Positions 25,188-39,038 of a stretch of 64,000 nt of DNA are shown one piece after another; the stretch's first letter is position 1; each line of letters starts with the position of its first letter. The notes beneath the pieces were generated by a model, which worked only from the letters and a program-made list of their open reading frames with translations, made no database searches and was not told the DNA's origin. Both the position numbers and the translations under genes were made by a program. Source of the stretch: Flavobacterium sp. (GTDB lineage Bacteria; Bacteroidota; Bacteroidia; Flavobacteriales; Flavobacteriaceae); contig JAIPAM010000009.1 of assembly GCA_021740105.1 (NCBI GenBank), forward strand, positions 1-64,000, read 5' to 3'.

Positions 25188-25270
25188 GCTTATATTTTTA
25201 CTTCGAAAATTTAAAATAAGTTTTGATAAGCATCGCGCTTATCGTTCAAATCATTTTTAAAAAACGATAA
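25188..25270 (+). promoter_or_regulatory. Regulatory leader of MFS permease with competing hairpins
   Basis: 25188-25209 matches 23895-23916 upstream of susC at 21 of 22 positions (core TACTTCGAAAA). Downstream, GATAAGC (25225-25231) pairs with GCTTATC (25237-25243), while TTATCGTT (25239-25246) pairs with AACGATAA (25263-25270), which reaches the first base of the permease ATG. The two hairpins share 25239-25243 and cannot form together, so a switch controlling translation is possible. Confidence 0.4.
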
Positions 25271-26625
25271 TGGAAAAGCGTAAATTAAGTTTCTGGGAAA
25301 TTTGGAACATGAGTTTTGGTTTCTTAGGAATACAATTTGGTTTTGCTCTCCAAGGAGGATTCATGTCCCGAATATTCCAAACATTAGGAGCAGAACAAGA
25401 TGAAATCCCAATGCTTTGGATAGCAGCCCCACTTACAGGTCTAATTGTTCAACCGATAATTGGCTATTTATCTGACAATACTTGGCATCCCAAATTCGGA
25501 AGACGCAAACCGTTCTTTCTGATTGGTGCGGTTTTGAGTACACTAGCTTTATTTTTAGTGCCCAATTCCCCTTCACTTTGGATTGCCTCCGGATTATTGT
25601 GGGTTTTAGACGCTTCCATTAATATCAGTATGGAACCTTTTCGGGCGCTTGTTGCCGACAAACTTCCCAACTCTCAAAGATCGTATGGTTTTGTTATGCA
25701 AACATTAATCATTGGAATTGGAACTTGGATTGCCAGTAATTTGCCATGGATGATGGATCAATTTGGTGTTCCAAATGAAGCAGAAGCAGGCATTTTGCCA
25801 ATGTCAGTAAAAGTGGGTTTTGCAATTGGAGCTTTTGTATTTATTACAAGTATTTTGTACACCATATTCACCACCAAAGAATATCCCCCAGAAGATATTG
25901 CCATTTTTGAAAAAGAGAAAAAACAAGCTAATTTTTTTAAGGATATTTCTATTAGTTTAAAAGGAATGCCTTCTACCATGAAAAAATTGGGACTCATCCA
26001 GTTTTTCAGTTGGTTTGCGTTTTTCACAATGTGGAGCATGGCCACGCCAGCATTAACAGAATATGTTTTTAAAGCACCTGCCCCAATTGAAAAAAATTAT
26101 GATTTATCCATTGCTGGTGAAAAAGCAGCTTTTGATGTTGCCAATACCAAATACCAAGATGCTGCAAATCTCGTAGGTTCCTCAATGGGAGTTTACGGAT
26201 TGTCATCGATGGCATTTGCTTTATTGCTAACATTTTATACTGCAAAGAGAAAAATTAACAGAAAATACATTCATAGTATTTCCCTACTATTGGGAGGACT
26301 TGGATTTATTATGATGTTTTATTCTACACCAGACACCTTACTTTATTCCTTCATATTGATAGGAATTTCGTGGGGTAGCATTTTATCCATGCCGTATGCC
26401 ATGTTATCTAGTGCTGTAGATCCTAAGAAAATGGGAACTATGATGGGATTATTTAACATGTTCATTGTAATCCCGCAAATCGTTGCCGCTTTAGGAGGAA
26501 TCAATTTACTATACAAACTTATAGGTAGCAATTCCATTCACGCGATGACTTTAGCAGGGATTTCTTTAGTACTAGGTGGAGTTAGCACCCTTTTAATCAC
26601 AGATAAAAACGCCATTTCAGACTAA
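25270..26625 (+). CDS. MFS sugar permease, SLC45-like (maltose/maltodextrin uptake)
   Basis: 451 aa with 12 predicted membrane helices. The N-terminus (FWEIWNMSFGFLGIQFGFALQ), the GYLSDNTWHPKFGRRKPF loop after helix 2 and the DASINISMEPFRALVAD stretch are characteristic of SLC45-type H+/disaccharide symporters. It would bring maltose or short dextrins from periplasm to cytoplasm for the GH65 phosphorylase encoded two genes on. It is followed by pgmB after 7 bp. Confidence 0.9.
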   Translation: MEKRKLSFWEIWNMSFGFLGIQFGFALQGGFMSRIFQTLGAEQDEIPMLWIAAPLTGLIVQPIIGYLSDNTWHPKFGRRKPFFLIGAVLSTLALFLVPNSPSLWIASGLLWVLDASINISMEPFRALVADKLPNSQRSYGFVMQTLIIGIGTWIASNLPWMMDQFGVPNEAEAGILPMSVKVGFAIGAFVFITSILYTIFTTKEYPPEDIAIFEKEKKQANFFKDISISLKGMPSTMKKLGLIQFFSWFAFFTMWSMATPALTEYVFKAPAPIEKNYDLSIAGEKAAFDVANTKYQDAANLVGSSMGVYGLSSMAFALLLTFYTAKRKINRKYIHSISLLLGGLGFIMMFYSTPDTLLYSFILIGISWGSILSMPYAMLSSAVDPKKMGTMMGLFNMFIVIPQIVAALGGINLLYKLIGSNSIHAMTLAGISLVLGGVSTLLITDKNAISD

Positions 26626-26632
26626 ATACAGC

Positions 26633-27289
26633 ATGAATAAAAAAGCCTTTATTTTCGATTTAGATGGAGTAATTGTTGACACTGCAAAATATCATTTTAT
26701 TGCTTGGCAGCAAATAGCAACCCAACTAGGAATCGAATTTACAATACATGACAATGAACTTTTAAAAGGCGTGAGCCGAGTTCGATCACTTGATATAATT
26801 TTAGAATTAGGAAAAGTGACCGCTTCGCAAGAAGACAAAAACAAATGGTTGATTCAAAAAAATGAAACCTATTTATCCTATTTGGTTACCATGGATGAAA
26901 AGGAATTGTTGCCGGGAATATTCCCAATATTAAAATTTTTGAAAGCCAATAACCAAAAAATTGCTTTAGGATCTGCGAGTAAAAACGCAAGACCTATTTT
27001 AGAAAAAACAGGAATATTAAATTATTTCGATGCTATTGTTGATGGAAATGATGTTACAAATGCCAAACCCGATCCTGAAGTTTTTTTGCAAGCTGCAAGA
27101 AAATTAGGGATTGAAAATGAAAATTCAATTGTATTTGAAGATTCTGTGGCTGGAATTCAAGCTGCCAATACTGCAAAAATGATCAGTATTGGAATTGGCG
27201 AAAAAGAAATATTATTCGAAGCCAACTATATTTTTGATAATTCTACTCAAATAAGTAATGAATTTATTCAAAAATTGATTGACAATTAA
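26633..27289 (+). CDS. pgmB: Beta-phosphoglucomutase
   Basis: 218 aa HAD-superfamily enzyme. Motif I FDLDGVIVDT supplies the nucleophile Asp and acid/base Asp; the cap region has HFIAWQQIA and LLKGVSRVRSLDIIL, typical of beta-phosphoglucomutase; then GSASKNA (motif II), Lys in NAKPDPEVF and VFEDSVAGIQAA (motif IV). It converts beta-glucose-1-phosphate from the GH65 phosphorylase to glucose-6-phosphate. Adjacent location to the phosphorylase strongly supports this assignment. Confidence 0.95.
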   Translation: MNKKAFIFDLDGVIVDTAKYHFIAWQQIATQLGIEFTIHDNELLKGVSRVRSLDIILELGKVTASQEDKNKWLIQKNETYLSYLVTMDEKELLPGIFPILKFLKANNQKIALGSASKNARPILEKTGILNYFDAIVDGNDVTNAKPDPEVFLQAARKLGIENENSIVFEDSVAGIQAANTAKMISIGIGEKEILFEANYIFDNSTQISNEFIQKLIDN

Positions 27290-27358
27290 TCGATTCAATG
27301 ATTAAAAGATTCAAAAAAATATAAATTTTTGAATTTTTCAATCTTTAAATAAAAAAAA

Positions 27359-31784
<4,426 letters not shown>

Positions 31785-31786
31785 TT

Positions 31787-33622
31787 ATGAAAAAATCCAT
31801 TTTAACCTTAGCCTTACTGTTCAGTTTAGTTTCATTCGCACAAATAGATAGAGTTGAACCGCCATTTTGGTGGAGCGATATGAATTTATCAGAAATTCAA
31901 ATTATGTTTTATGGGAAAAATATAGCGCAAAATGAAATTTCGGTTTCAAATGGTTTGACTATAAAAAGTACACTAAAAACAGAAAATCCAAATTACCTCT
32001 TTGTTACCGTTGATACTAAAAATGTAGCGGCACAAGAATTTGTATTTACATTTAAAAATGGAAAAAATTCCTTCACTCAAAACTATTCTGTAAAAGCAAG
32101 AAGAGAAAATTCAAAATACAGAAAAAGCTACGATTCCTCGGATGTGATTTATCTTCTTATGCCGGATCGTTTTGCCAATGGAAATCCTTATAACGACAAT
32201 TCAAAATCCACTAAAGAAATTACTAATCGTTCCCTTCCTGGCGGAAGACACGGTGGTGATATTGAAGGGCTAATTAAAAACTTAGATTATCTAAAGGAAT
32301 TAGGAGCTACAGCGGTTTGGCCAACGCCACTTTGCGAAGACAATGACGAAGCCTATTCTTATCATGGTTATGCTCAATCTGACGTATATAAGATTGATCC
32401 TCGTTATGGAACCAATGAAGAATATGTTAAATTAAGTGCTGAATTACACCAACGGGGTATGAAGAATATCATGGATTATGTGACGAATCACTGGGGTTGG
32501 AAACACTGGATGTACAATGACTTGCCAACTTATAATTGGATTCATCAGTTTCCAGGATACTCACAATCTAATTATAGAATGACGACGCAGTTTGATAATA
32601 ATGCTTCTAAAGTGGATTCTAAACAGTGTATGGACGGATGGTTTGTTCCTTCTATGCCCGACTTAAATCAATCGAATCCAATGGTGTTGAATTACTTAAC
32701 TCAAAATGCAATTTGGTGGATCGAATATGCCGACTTAGATGGTTTTAGAGTCGATACTTATTCTTATAATGATAAAGAAGGAATTTCAAAATGGACGAAA
32801 GCCATCACCGATGAATATCCTCATTTTAATATTGTAGGGGAAGTTTGGATGCACGATCAAGCGCAAATGTCGTATTGGCAAAAAGACAGTAAAATTGGTG
32901 CTATCCAAAGTTACAATTCGAATTTGCCTAGCGTAATGGATTTTACTTTACACGATGCTATTGGCAATGTTTTTAACGAAGACCGTCAATCTTGGGATCG
33001 AGGAATGATTCAAGTTTATGATAATTTCGCTAATGATTTTCTCTATCCAAATCCAAATAATTTATTGGTATTTGCAGAAAACCATGATACGGGAAGATTA
33101 AATGAAATTTACAAAAGTGATTTCAAAAAATATCAACTGGCAATGACATTAATTGCAACCGTTCGAGGAATTCCACAATTGTATTATGGTTCAGAAATCG
33201 GGATGAAAGGAGACAAAGGTAAAGGCGACGCCGACATTAGAAGAGATTTTCCTGGCGGATGGAATGGCGATACAAATAATGCATTTACCAAACAAGGAAG
33301 AACTGCAGAACAACAAAAATACTTCGAATTCTCTTCTAAATTATTCACTTGGAGAAAATCAAAAGAGGTAATTCATTCAGGTAAAACGACTCATTATGTG
33401 CCTGATAATAATGTTTATGTGTATTTCAGATACAATGAAAAAGAAACTGTTATGGTAATTATCAATAACAATTCTGAAAAACAGATATTGAAAACGAACC
33501 GTTTTAAAGAGTCAATTCAAAATTTAAAATCTGGAAAAGAAGTGTTATCAGGAAAAACTTTTGATCTAAACAATGACATTGAAATCGAAGGGAAATCAGC
33601 TTTAATATTAGAATTAAAATAA
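31787..33622 (+). CDS. susA: GH13 neopullulanase/cyclomaltodextrinase type (SusA-like)
   Basis: 611 aa. Signal peptide, then an N-terminal cyclomaltodextrinase-type beta domain (IDRVEPPFWWSDM..., ~20-105), then a GH13 barrel with MDYVTNH, DGFRVDTYSY (nucleophile), VGEVWMHD (acid) and FAENHDTGRL. A C-terminal beta domain closes the protein. It is predicted to be periplasmic and to break down imported maltodextrins, like SusA. Separated by 2 bp from susB. Confidence 0.94.
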   Translation: MKKSILTLALLFSLVSFAQIDRVEPPFWWSDMNLSEIQIMFYGKNIAQNEISVSNGLTIKSTLKTENPNYLFVTVDTKNVAAQEFVFTFKNGKNSFTQNYSVKARRENSKYRKSYDSSDVIYLLMPDRFANGNPYNDNSKSTKEITNRSLPGGRHGGDIEGLIKNLDYLKELGATAVWPTPLCEDNDEAYSYHGYAQSDVYKIDPRYGTNEEYVKLSAELHQRGMKNIMDYVTNHWGWKHWMYNDLPTYNWIHQFPGYSQSNYRMTTQFDNNASKVDSKQCMDGWFVPSMPDLNQSNPMVLNYLTQNAIWWIEYADLDGFRVDTYSYNDKEGISKWTKAITDEYPHFNIVGEVWMHDQAQMSYWQKDSKIGAIQSYNSNLPSVMDFTLHDAIGNVFNEDRQSWDRGMIQVYDNFANDFLYPNPNNLLVFAENHDTGRLNEIYKSDFKKYQLAMTLIATVRGIPQLYYGSEIGMKGDKGKGDADIRRDFPGGWNGDTNNAFTKQGRTAEQQKYFEFSSKLFTWRKSKEVIHSGKTTHYVPDNNVYVYFRYNEKETVMVIINNNSEKQILKTNRFKESIQNLKSGKEVLSGKTFDLNNDIEIEGKSALILELK

Positions 33623-33623
33623 A

Positions 33624-34565
33624 ATGAACCGATTTATAATTTACTTTCTACTCATGAACTTCTTAACCTTTGCACAAAGCAAAATGGAGATGGTAGAACT
33701 TATTGATTCTAGTAAATTTGAGGGTAAAATTTATCGAATTGAGAATTTCTCAACCAATTTTATCAAACCTAGAACAGTTGATATTTGGGTTCCAACCAAT
33801 TACTCCAAGGATAAAAAATACAGCGTTCTTTATATGCACGACGGGCAGATGTTATTTGACGCAACCACGACTTGGAACAAACAAGAGTGGATGGTGGACG
33901 AAGCTTTAAACAAATTAACCTCAGAAAATAAAATTAATGAAGTGATTGTAGTGGCAATTTGGAATATTCCTGCCCTACGCCACGCCGATTTTTTTCCGAA
34001 AAAACCTTTATTAGAACTAACTCAAGCAGAACAAAAACTCATTTTTGAAGAAGCGCATAAATTAAATTATCAATTCAATTTAGAAGACATCAATTCAGAT
34101 AATTATTTGAAATTTATCGTTAAAGAGTTAAAACCATTTATAGATTCAAATTTTTCGGTTTTCACCGATGCCAATCACACTGCAATAATGGGATCTAGTA
34201 TGGGCGGACTGATTTCTATGTATGCTATTTGCGAATATCCAAGGGTTTTTGGTAAAGCTGCCTGCCTTTCTACACATTGGATTGGTTTTCGAGAATTTGA
34301 TAATAATCCAATTCCTGAAAGTTTTTTTAATTACATGAATAAGCATTTACCAACTTCAAAAAACCACCAACTTTACTTTGATTATGGCACTCAAACATTG
34401 GATGCCGGTTATATTAAATATGCCTATCGAGTTGATGAAATTTTAAAAGAAAAAGGGTATACCCAACAAAATTCAAGAAATCTAAAGTTTGAAGGAGAAA
34501 ATCATTCTGAAGCTTCATGGCAAAAAAGAATTCCTATTCCACTTGAATTTATGTTTGTTGAATAA
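33624..34565 (+). CDS. Secreted alpha/beta-hydrolase, esterase D family
   Basis: 313 aa with an N-terminal signal peptide (FIIYFLLMNFLTFAQ). Esterase-D-type fold: YMHDGQMLFDATTTWNKQEW, nucleophile motif GSSMGG and a late His in GENHSEASW. These enzymes act on acyl or feruloyl esters in other polysaccharide loci; for a starch locus the substrate is unclear (perhaps an ester-modified glucan). It begins 1 bp after the SusA-like gene, so it belongs to the operon. Confidence 0.85.
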   Translation: MNRFIIYFLLMNFLTFAQSKMEMVELIDSSKFEGKIYRIENFSTNFIKPRTVDIWVPTNYSKDKKYSVLYMHDGQMLFDATTTWNKQEWMVDEALNKLTSENKINEVIVVAIWNIPALRHADFFPKKPLLELTQAEQKLIFEEAHKLNYQFNLEDINSDNYLKFIVKELKPFIDSNFSVFTDANHTAIMGSSMGGLISMYAICEYPRVFGKAACLSTHWIGFREFDNNPIPESFFNYMNKHLPTSKNHQLYFDYGTQTLDAGYIKYAYRVDEILKEKGYTQQNSRNLKFEGENHSEASWQKRIPIPLEFMFVE

Positions 34566-34579
34566 ATACATTAAAACTT

Positions 34580-36022
34580 ATGAAAAAGATACTTTTAACC
34601 GCACTCCTACTCTCCACTTTATTAAGTTGTAAAAAGGAAAACGAACAAAATTCGAAAAACAATTCTAGTTCGAAAATAGCTGTAATTACTACTGAAATAG
34701 AAGAAAATGCAGTAATTTACGAAGTAAATATCAGACAATATTCTGAAGAAGGAACTTTCAACGCCTTCACCAAAGACATTCCCCAACTTAAAGAAATGGG
34801 TGTGAAAATTCTCTGGGTAATGCCCATTTTTCCTATTTCACAAACCAAAAGAAAAGCAACGGGTGGCGACAACAGTAAATTTGCATCGGAAATGCCAAAG
34901 GAAGAGCAATCAAAATACTTAGGAAGTTACTATGCCGTTTCCGATTTTAAGAAAGTGAATCCTGAATTTGGTACTATTGAAGATTTTAGGAATTTGGTAA
35001 AAACCGCTCATGAAAATGGCATTTATGTGATCTTGGATTGGGTACCAAATCACACGGGTTGGGACCATGTTTGGATCAAACAGCATCCTGAGTTTTATAC
35101 CCATAACGAAAAAGGAGAAATTGTAGATCCATTGAATCCTGAAACAGGTAAAAGTTGGGGTTGGACCGATGTAGCCGATTTAAATTATGATAATAAGGGG
35201 TTGCGAAAAGCAATGTCGGGCGATATGATGCATTGGATAAAAAACGAAAATATTGATGGTTTTCGTTGTGATGTAGCAGGAAATGTACCCACCGATTTTT
35301 GGAAAGAAACCATTCCAAAACTTAGAAAAGAAAAAAATATTTTCATGCTTGCTGAAGCTTGGCAACCAGAGTTATTAAAATCGAATCTTTTTGATATGTA
35401 TTATGGTTGGGAAACGCACCATATTATGAACCGAATTGCAAAAGGTGAAAATACGGTAACAAACTGGGATAATAACATCTTAGACAATACTAAAAAATAC
35501 GAAGCCAACGATATAGCAATGAATTTCGTTGATAATCACGATGAAAACTCTTGGAACGGAACTATGAAAAGCCGATTGGGAGCTGCGGAAGAAACCATGA
35601 CCGCTTTATCGTATATAACTCCGGGGATGCCTTTGGTTTATAGTGGTGACGAATATGGATTGGATAAAAGTTTGAAATTTTTCGAGAAAGATTCGTTCAC
35701 AAAAGTAAAAGGGAAACAATGGGAATGGAGAGTAAAATTAGGAAAACTTAAAAATGAAAATTGCGCTTTGAATGGTGGAAAAAAATCAGCATCTTACACT
35801 CGAATTTCTACTTCCGACGATTCGAAAATTTTAGCTTTTGCTAGAGCAAAAGAAAACAGTAAGGTAATTTATGTTGGAAATTTATGCAAAACCAATACAT
35901 CATTCACTTCGTCATTTGAAGGAAAATTCACTGATTATATGACGGGTGAAAAAGTCAATTATACAAAAAATCAAAAATTAAATTTCAAGCCTTGGGAATA
36001 CAAAATTCTTATTGCAAATTAG
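34580..36022 (+). CDS. GH13 alpha-amylase lipoprotein
   Basis: 480 aa lipoprotein with lipobox LLSC at about residue 17. A GH13 barrel follows directly with VILDWVPNHTGWDH, GFRCDVAGN (nucleophile Asp), MLAEAWQ (acid Glu) and NFVDNHDENSW, then a short C-terminal beta domain. The anchor places it in the periplasmic or outer membrane, possibly surface-exposed like SusG. Last gene of the plus-strand arm, ended by a strong terminator. Confidence 0.93.
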   Translation: MKKILLTALLLSTLLSCKKENEQNSKNNSSSKIAVITTEIEENAVIYEVNIRQYSEEGTFNAFTKDIPQLKEMGVKILWVMPIFPISQTKRKATGGDNSKFASEMPKEEQSKYLGSYYAVSDFKKVNPEFGTIEDFRNLVKTAHENGIYVILDWVPNHTGWDHVWIKQHPEFYTHNEKGEIVDPLNPETGKSWGWTDVADLNYDNKGLRKAMSGDMMHWIKNENIDGFRCDVAGNVPTDFWKETIPKLRKEKNIFMLAEAWQPELLKSNLFDMYYGWETHHIMNRIAKGENTVTNWDNNILDNTKKYEANDIAMNFVDNHDENSWNGTMKSRLGAAEETMTALSYITPGMPLVYSGDEYGLDKSLKFFEKDSFTKVKGKQWEWRVKLGKLKNENCALNGGKKSASYTRISTSDDSKILAFARAKENSKVIYVGNLCKTNTSFTSSFEGKFTDYMTGEKVNYTKNQKLNFKPWEYKILIAN

Positions 36023-36039
36023 TTTACTTTAAATAAACT

Positions 36040-36072
36040 AAAAAGCACAAATCAATCCGGTTTGTGCTTTTT
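36040..36072 (+). terminator. Terminator of the plus-strand starch arm
   Basis: AAAAAGCACAAA - tcaatccgg - TTTGTGCTTTTT, a 12-bp perfect stem with a T run. Confidence 0.88.
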
Positions 36073-36104
36073 TAATTTTAGCTTTGTGCTTTGAAAAAGC
36101 AACT

Positions 36105-37313
36105 ATGAATCAGAACTTCGATATACTAATTGTTGGTGGAGGTGCAGCCGGTTTTTTTACAGCTATTAATATAGTTGAAAAAAATCCGTCTTTCAAAGTT
36201 GCCATTTTAGAGCGCGGTTCAGAGGTGCTAAATAAAGTTCGGATTTCTGGTGGGGGCCGATGTAATGTAACCCACGCGTGTTTTGAACCAAATGAATTAG
36301 TGAAATTTTATCCACGTGGCGAGAAAGAATTGCGAGGTCCGTTTCATCAATTTTGTTCCGGCGATACAGTGGAATGGTTTGAAAAACACGGCGTGGAATT
36401 AAAAATTGAAGCTGACGGGCGAATGTTTCCCATATCCAATTCATCGCAAACTATCATAGACTGCTTTTTAGAAGCAACAAAAAAACTCGGTATTTCAGTG
36501 CTTACCAATCAAAGTGTACAATCCATTTTCAAAAAGGATTCCCATTGGAAAGTAGAAACACAATCGGAAACTTACCTATCAGAAAAATTAATTTTAGCCA
36601 CAGGCAGTAACCCTAAGGTATGGGAAATGCTTCAAAATTTTGGACACGCCATAGTTTCCCCTGTTCCTTCCCTATTTACCTTCAATATAAAAGATCCTAG
36701 AATTGCGGCATTACCAGGAGTTTCAGCACAAGTATCTGTTAAAGTAAATAGTACCAAACTCGAATCTTCAGGTCCCCTTTTAATTACCCATTGGGGAATG
36801 TCGGGCCCTGCAATTTTGAAACTATCGGCTTGGGGAGCAAGAATTTTACATGATAAAAACTACCAATTTTCAATTTCTATTAATTGGTTGAACGATATTG
36901 ATACAGACGATGTAGAGAAAATTCTCAAAGAGTTGAAGTTAGAACATGCCAAAAAAGCCGTTTCAAAAAAATCTCCCTTTGAATTAACCAACCGATTATG
37001 GGAAAGTTTGGTAACAGCTTCCGGTATTGATACTGACACTAAATGGGCTGATTTATCGAAAATCCAACTTCAGAATTTATCTAATCAGTTAACCAATGGC
37101 CTATTTCAAGTGAATGGTAAAAGTACCTTCAAGGAAGAATTTGTGACCGCTGGGGGTATCGATTTAAAAGAAATCAATTTTAAAACGATGGAAAGCAAAC
37201 TCCACGAAAACTTATATTTTGCAGGTGAAATTGTAAATATCGATGCGATAACCGGTGGATTTAATTTTCAAAATGCCTGGACAAGTGGTTTTATAGTTGC
37301 CAATTCAATTTAG
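36105..37313 (+). CDS. NAD(P)/FAD-dependent oxidoreductase, BaiN/HI0933 family
   Basis: 402 aa from the ATG at 36105 (MNQNFDILIVGGGAAGFF), which puts the Rossmann GxGxxG at the expected position; an ATG seven codons upstream gives a non-conserved extension. Motifs: NKVRISGGGRCNVTH near residue 50, LATGSNPKVWEM, WGMSGPAILKLSAW and the C-terminal FAGEIVNIDAITGGFNFQNAW. These define the HI0933 flavoprotein family; its substrate is not established. Its stop overlaps the end of the convergent tspO gene by 4 bp. Confidence 0.92.
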   Translation: MNQNFDILIVGGGAAGFFTAINIVEKNPSFKVAILERGSEVLNKVRISGGGRCNVTHACFEPNELVKFYPRGEKELRGPFHQFCSGDTVEWFEKHGVELKIEADGRMFPISNSSQTIIDCFLEATKKLGISVLTNQSVQSIFKKDSHWKVETQSETYLSEKLILATGSNPKVWEMLQNFGHAIVSPVPSLFTFNIKDPRIAALPGVSAQVSVKVNSTKLESSGPLLITHWGMSGPAILKLSAWGARILHDKNYQFSISINWLNDIDTDDVEKILKELKLEHAKKAVSKKSPFELTNRLWESLVTASGIDTDTKWADLSKIQLQNLSNQLTNGLFQVNGKSTFKEEFVTAGGIDLKEINFKTMESKLHENLYFAGEIVNIDAITGGFNFQNAWTSGFIVANSI

Positions 37314-37786
37314 CGATTCAACCACCAAATACTTGCATTCAAAACAGTGGCAAAACTAACCCACGCTAAATACGGTATAAATAAATAACCCGCAATTTTA
37401 TCAATTTTTTTGAATTGAATGTAGGTTTCATATATCAGTAGCCACATTAATATTATTTCCAATAATGCCAATAAAGGATTGTGTAAGGCAAAGAATAAAA
37501 TGGACCATAAAGCATTTAAAGCCAATTGAATAGCAAAGAAAACCAATGCTTTTTTTACTGCTTCTTTATTGGTTTCAATTCTATTCCAAACCAAACCTGC
37601 AGCAATCCCCATCATAATATAAAGCATCGACCAAACAGGAGCAAAAATCCAATTAGGTGGATTAAAAATTGGTTTAACCAAAGTAGGAAACCAAGTGGTA
37701 ATACTTGATCTTGTGGCCATTCCAGAAAAATAACCAATCGCTAAACAAGTAGCAACAACCACCAAAATTCTCTTATATTTGTTCAT
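37310..37786 (-). CDS. tspO: TspO/MBR family tryptophan-rich sensory protein
   Basis: 158 aa with five predicted membrane helices and the Trp/Pro signature WFPTLVKPIFNPPNWIFAPVWSMLYIMMG. Members bind porphyrins and related ligands in the membrane. The length is typical. It is transcribed convergently with the flavoprotein, with a 4-bp overlap of their ends. Confidence 0.95.
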   Translation of the reverse strand: MNKYKRILVVVATCLAIGYFSGMATRSSITTWFPTLVKPIFNPPNWIFAPVWSMLYIMMGIAAGLVWNRIETNKEAVKKALVFFAIQLALNALWSILFFALHNPLLALLEIILMWLLIYETYIQFKKIDKIAGYLFIPYLAWVSFATVLNASIWWLNR

Positions 37787-37892
37787 CTGATAATAATTTA
37801 GATAACAAATTTAAGGAAACTTTGCTTGGAAAGGGCGATTTTCATCAACGTATGAATCAAAAAAAGTATCTTTGTGAAAATTTTCATTATTT

Positions 37893-39026
37893 ATGAATTC
37901 ATCTAAGAATTTTATACCTTCAAAATATACCCAATTTATAGAAAAAGGATCTTTTTCATGGAGTGCACCTAGTAATATTGCTTTGGTAAAATATTGGGGT
38001 AAAATTGAAAATCAATTGAACGAAGAAGGGGAAATTCTGACTCAAATTCCAGCAAACCCTTCTGTTAGTTTTACTTTGAACTCATGTAAAACGATAACTA
38101 AATTGGCTTTTGCCAAAAAAAGTAACGACGGGAAATTTTCATTTGACTTGTTATTTGAAGGAAAACCGAAGGAAGAATTTAAACCTAAAATTCAGAAATT
38201 TCTAGAACGAGTTGAAATTTACTTGCCTTTTTTAAAGGAATATCATTTTACAATTGACACTCAAAATACTTTTCCACACAGCTCAGGAATAGCTTCGTCA
38301 GCATCAGGAATGGCCGCATTAGCAGTTAATTTTATGAGCTTAGAAAAATTGCTATCCCAAAACTTGGGGACTGAAATGACTGAGGATTATTTTAACCGAA
38401 AAGCTTCATTTCTTGCTCGTTTGGGTTCGGGAAGTGCCTGTAGAAGTATTAAAGGGAATGTTGTGGTTTGGGGAGATCATCAAAATATTAAAGGAAGTTC
38501 CGACCTGTTTGGAGTTGAATTTCCACATAAAATACACGATAATTTTAGAAACTATCAAGACACCATTCTATTGGTAGACAAAGGTGAAAAACAAGTTTCA
38601 AGCACGGTTGGACATGATTTAATGCACGGACATCCATTTGCTGAAAAGCGATTTGCTCAAGCGCATGAGAATTTAGATGCTTTAATAAAAATATTTGAAA
38701 GTGGGAATTTAACTGAATTTATCAAAATTGTAGAGAGCGAAGCGCTAACATTACATGCCATGATGATGACTTCACTTCCCTATTTTATCTTAATGAAACC
38801 AAATACTTTAGAGATAATTAACGCAATTTGGAAATTTAGAAATGAAACTCAAATTCCAGTTTGTTTCACTTTAGATGCCGGCGCCAATGTGCATGTGCTC
38901 TACCCTGAAGACGTAAAAGAGGAAGTTTTAACATTTATTAAGAACAATTTAGTTGGCTATTGTCAAAATGGTCAGTACATTTGCGATGAAATTGGATTTG
39001 GATGTCAATTGATAATTGATAATTGA
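37893..39026 (+). CDS. mvaD: Diphosphomevalonate decarboxylase
   Basis: 377 aa. SAPSNIALVKYWGKI at about residue 24 is the family N-terminal motif, followed by the GHMP glycine/serine motif (FPHSSGIASSASGMAAL), LGSGSACRSI and VCFTLDAGANVHVLY near the C-terminus. It makes isopentenyl diphosphate from diphosphomevalonate with ATP. The C-terminus ends inside a TTGATAA repeat tract that continues into the next gene. Confidence 0.95.
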   Translation: MNSSKNFIPSKYTQFIEKGSFSWSAPSNIALVKYWGKIENQLNEEGEILTQIPANPSVSFTLNSCKTITKLAFAKKSNDGKFSFDLLFEGKPKEEFKPKIQKFLERVEIYLPFLKEYHFTIDTQNTFPHSSGIASSASGMAALAVNFMSLEKLLSQNLGTEMTEDYFNRKASFLARLGSGSACRSIKGNVVVWGDHQNIKGSSDLFGVEFPHKIHDNFRNYQDTILLVDKGEKQVSSTVGHDLMHGHPFAEKRFAQAHENLDALIKIFESGNLTEFIKIVESEALTLHAMMMTSLPYFILMKPNTLEIINAIWKFRNETQIPVCFTLDAGANVHVLYPEDVKEEVLTFIKNNLVGYCQNGQYICDEIGFGCQLIIDN

Positions 39027-39038
39027 TAGTTGATAATG
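39008..39038. repeat. TTGATAA-type repeat tract, left side of IVP gene
   Basis: Tandem 8-bp units (TTGATAAT and variants) span the mvaD stop and the start of the four-helix-bundle gene. A related tract occurs at 51258-51290, and an inverted version flanks the right side of the same gene. Confidence 0.6.

Noticed and set aside
36193..36444. Minus-strand frame inside the BaiN-like flavoprotein gene
   Set aside because: Entirely overlapped by a conserved protein-coding gene on the other strand and without recognisable features.
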